Shown here: in pieces, positions 63,669-64,000 of the stretch
Numbering within the stretch: position 1 is the first letter of the stretch
Layout of the letters: every line of letters begins with the position of its first letter
Assembly (NCBI RefSeq): GCF_013410215.1
Contig: NZ_JACCFQ010000001.1
Span: 1,240,001-1,304,000 of the forward strand
Direction of reading: 5' to 3'
DNA from: Nesterenkonia sandarakina
Lineage (GTDB): Bacteria; Actinomycetota; Actinomycetes; Actinomycetales; Micrococcaceae
DNA: 64,000 nt
Notes under the pieces: model-generated
The model's input: the letters and a program-made list of their open reading frames with translations, nothing else
What the model was told of the DNA's origin: nothing
The model's database searches: none
Position numbers and translations under genes: made by a program

Positions 63669-64000
63669 CCATCAACCTGACGCTGCTGGTGCTCATGGGC
63701 GCGCTCTTCGCCATCGGCATCTACCTGCTCCTGGAGCGTTCCCTGACCCGGGTGCTGCTGGGGATCATCCTGATCTCCAACGGGGTGAACCTGCTGCTGC
63801 TGCACACCGCCGGCCGCGCCGGCCTGGCCCCGATCTACGATCCTGAGATCGCCGCCGAGGAATACCTCGACCCGCTGCCTCAGGCGCTGCTGCTCACCGC
63901 CATCGTGATCGCCTTCGCCCTGGTCAGCATCATGCTGGCGCTGATCTACCGGTCTTGGGTGTTGGCGCGTCAGGACGAGCTCGCCGATGACGAGGAGGAC
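63665..64000 (+). CDS. mrpC: Na+/H+ antiporter subunit C (3' end outside window)
   Basis: At least 112 residues of a NuoK-like subunit with three helices. RVLLGIILISNGVNLLLLH (about 29-47) and DPLPQALLLTAIVIAFA (about 78-94) are the family hallmarks. ATG at 63665 overlaps the mrpA stop by four bases. The reading frame is open at the window edge; mrpD, E, F and G are expected to follow. Confidence 0.95.
   Translation, partial: MTINLTLLVLMGALFAIGIYLLLERSLTRVLLGIILISNGVNLLLLHTAGRAGLAPIYDPEIAAEEYLDPLPQALLLTAIVIAFALVSIMLALIYRSWVLARQDELADDEED

Overview
The window is high-GC DNA from an actinobacterium. The order fba, DUF3151, tdk, purA, a LAXTG-type sortase signal, the fused MrpA/B antiporter subunit and several apparently leaderless starts all fit Micrococcales, plausibly the family Micrococcaceae. 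The very acidic solute-binding proteins and the Mrp Na+/H+ antiporter suggest salt or alkali tolerance. The taxon is inference; no rRNA gene is present.

Layout. 1-8742: a large minus-strand non-ribosomal peptide synthetase (at least C-A-T-C-A-T-C-A, running off the left edge, first module EntF/DhbF-like, probably a siderophore assembly line), preceded by a small membrane protein. 8892-13326: a cyanate cluster (cyanase and a NrtA-class ABC importer) with a divergent PAS-AraC regulator. 13561-16899: an MMPL transporter and fructose-bisphosphate aldolase. 17008-22060: an SDR, an internally duplicated membrane protein, an MFS exporter back to back with its likely TetR repressor, a DoxX-like protein and a HAD hydrolase. 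22347-26407: a PhnD-C-E-E importer. 26499-29097: DUF3151, thymidine kinase and adenylosuccinate synthase, closed by a textbook terminator. 29366-33635: a repeat-bearing LAXTG cell-wall protein and a low-molecular-weight tyrosine phosphatase preceded by a 16-codon overlapping leader ORF.

33687-51072 is the most striking region: an organosulfur and methionine island of four transcription units in two divergent pairs. Each unit starts with a compact SAM-I-clan riboswitch (about 38148-38228 minus, 38485-38565 plus, 44565-44672 minus, 44800-44893 plus). In all four, the 3' strand of the P1 helix runs into the Shine-Dalgarno sequence, so SAM should block translation initiation directly. The units encode (i) flavin reductase, acetyl-CoA synthetase, O-acetylhomoserine sulfhydrylase and a CoA-binding protein; (ii) a DszC/SfnB-like oxygenase and a DmoA/NtaA-like FMN monooxygenase; (iii) a sulfonate-type ABC importer; (iv) a MetNI importer with two tandem MetQ lipoproteins, plus a second DszC-like/DmoA-like pair. 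Together they look like uptake of two classes of organosulfur compound, reduced-flavin-dependent C-S bond oxidation, and capture of the released sulfur into homocysteine and methionine, all shut off by SAM.

51006-60477: an ATP-grasp protein, a YtxH-like protein, PanD, a CtpE-like P-type ATPase, a membrane-anchored unknown, an AEC carrier, an SseB-like protein, dCTP deaminase and an UMF1-type MFS protein. 60594-64000: the start of an mrp operon (mrpA/B fusion and mrpC, cut by the right edge).

No tRNA, rRNA, CRISPR array, insertion sequence or prophage gene was recognised.
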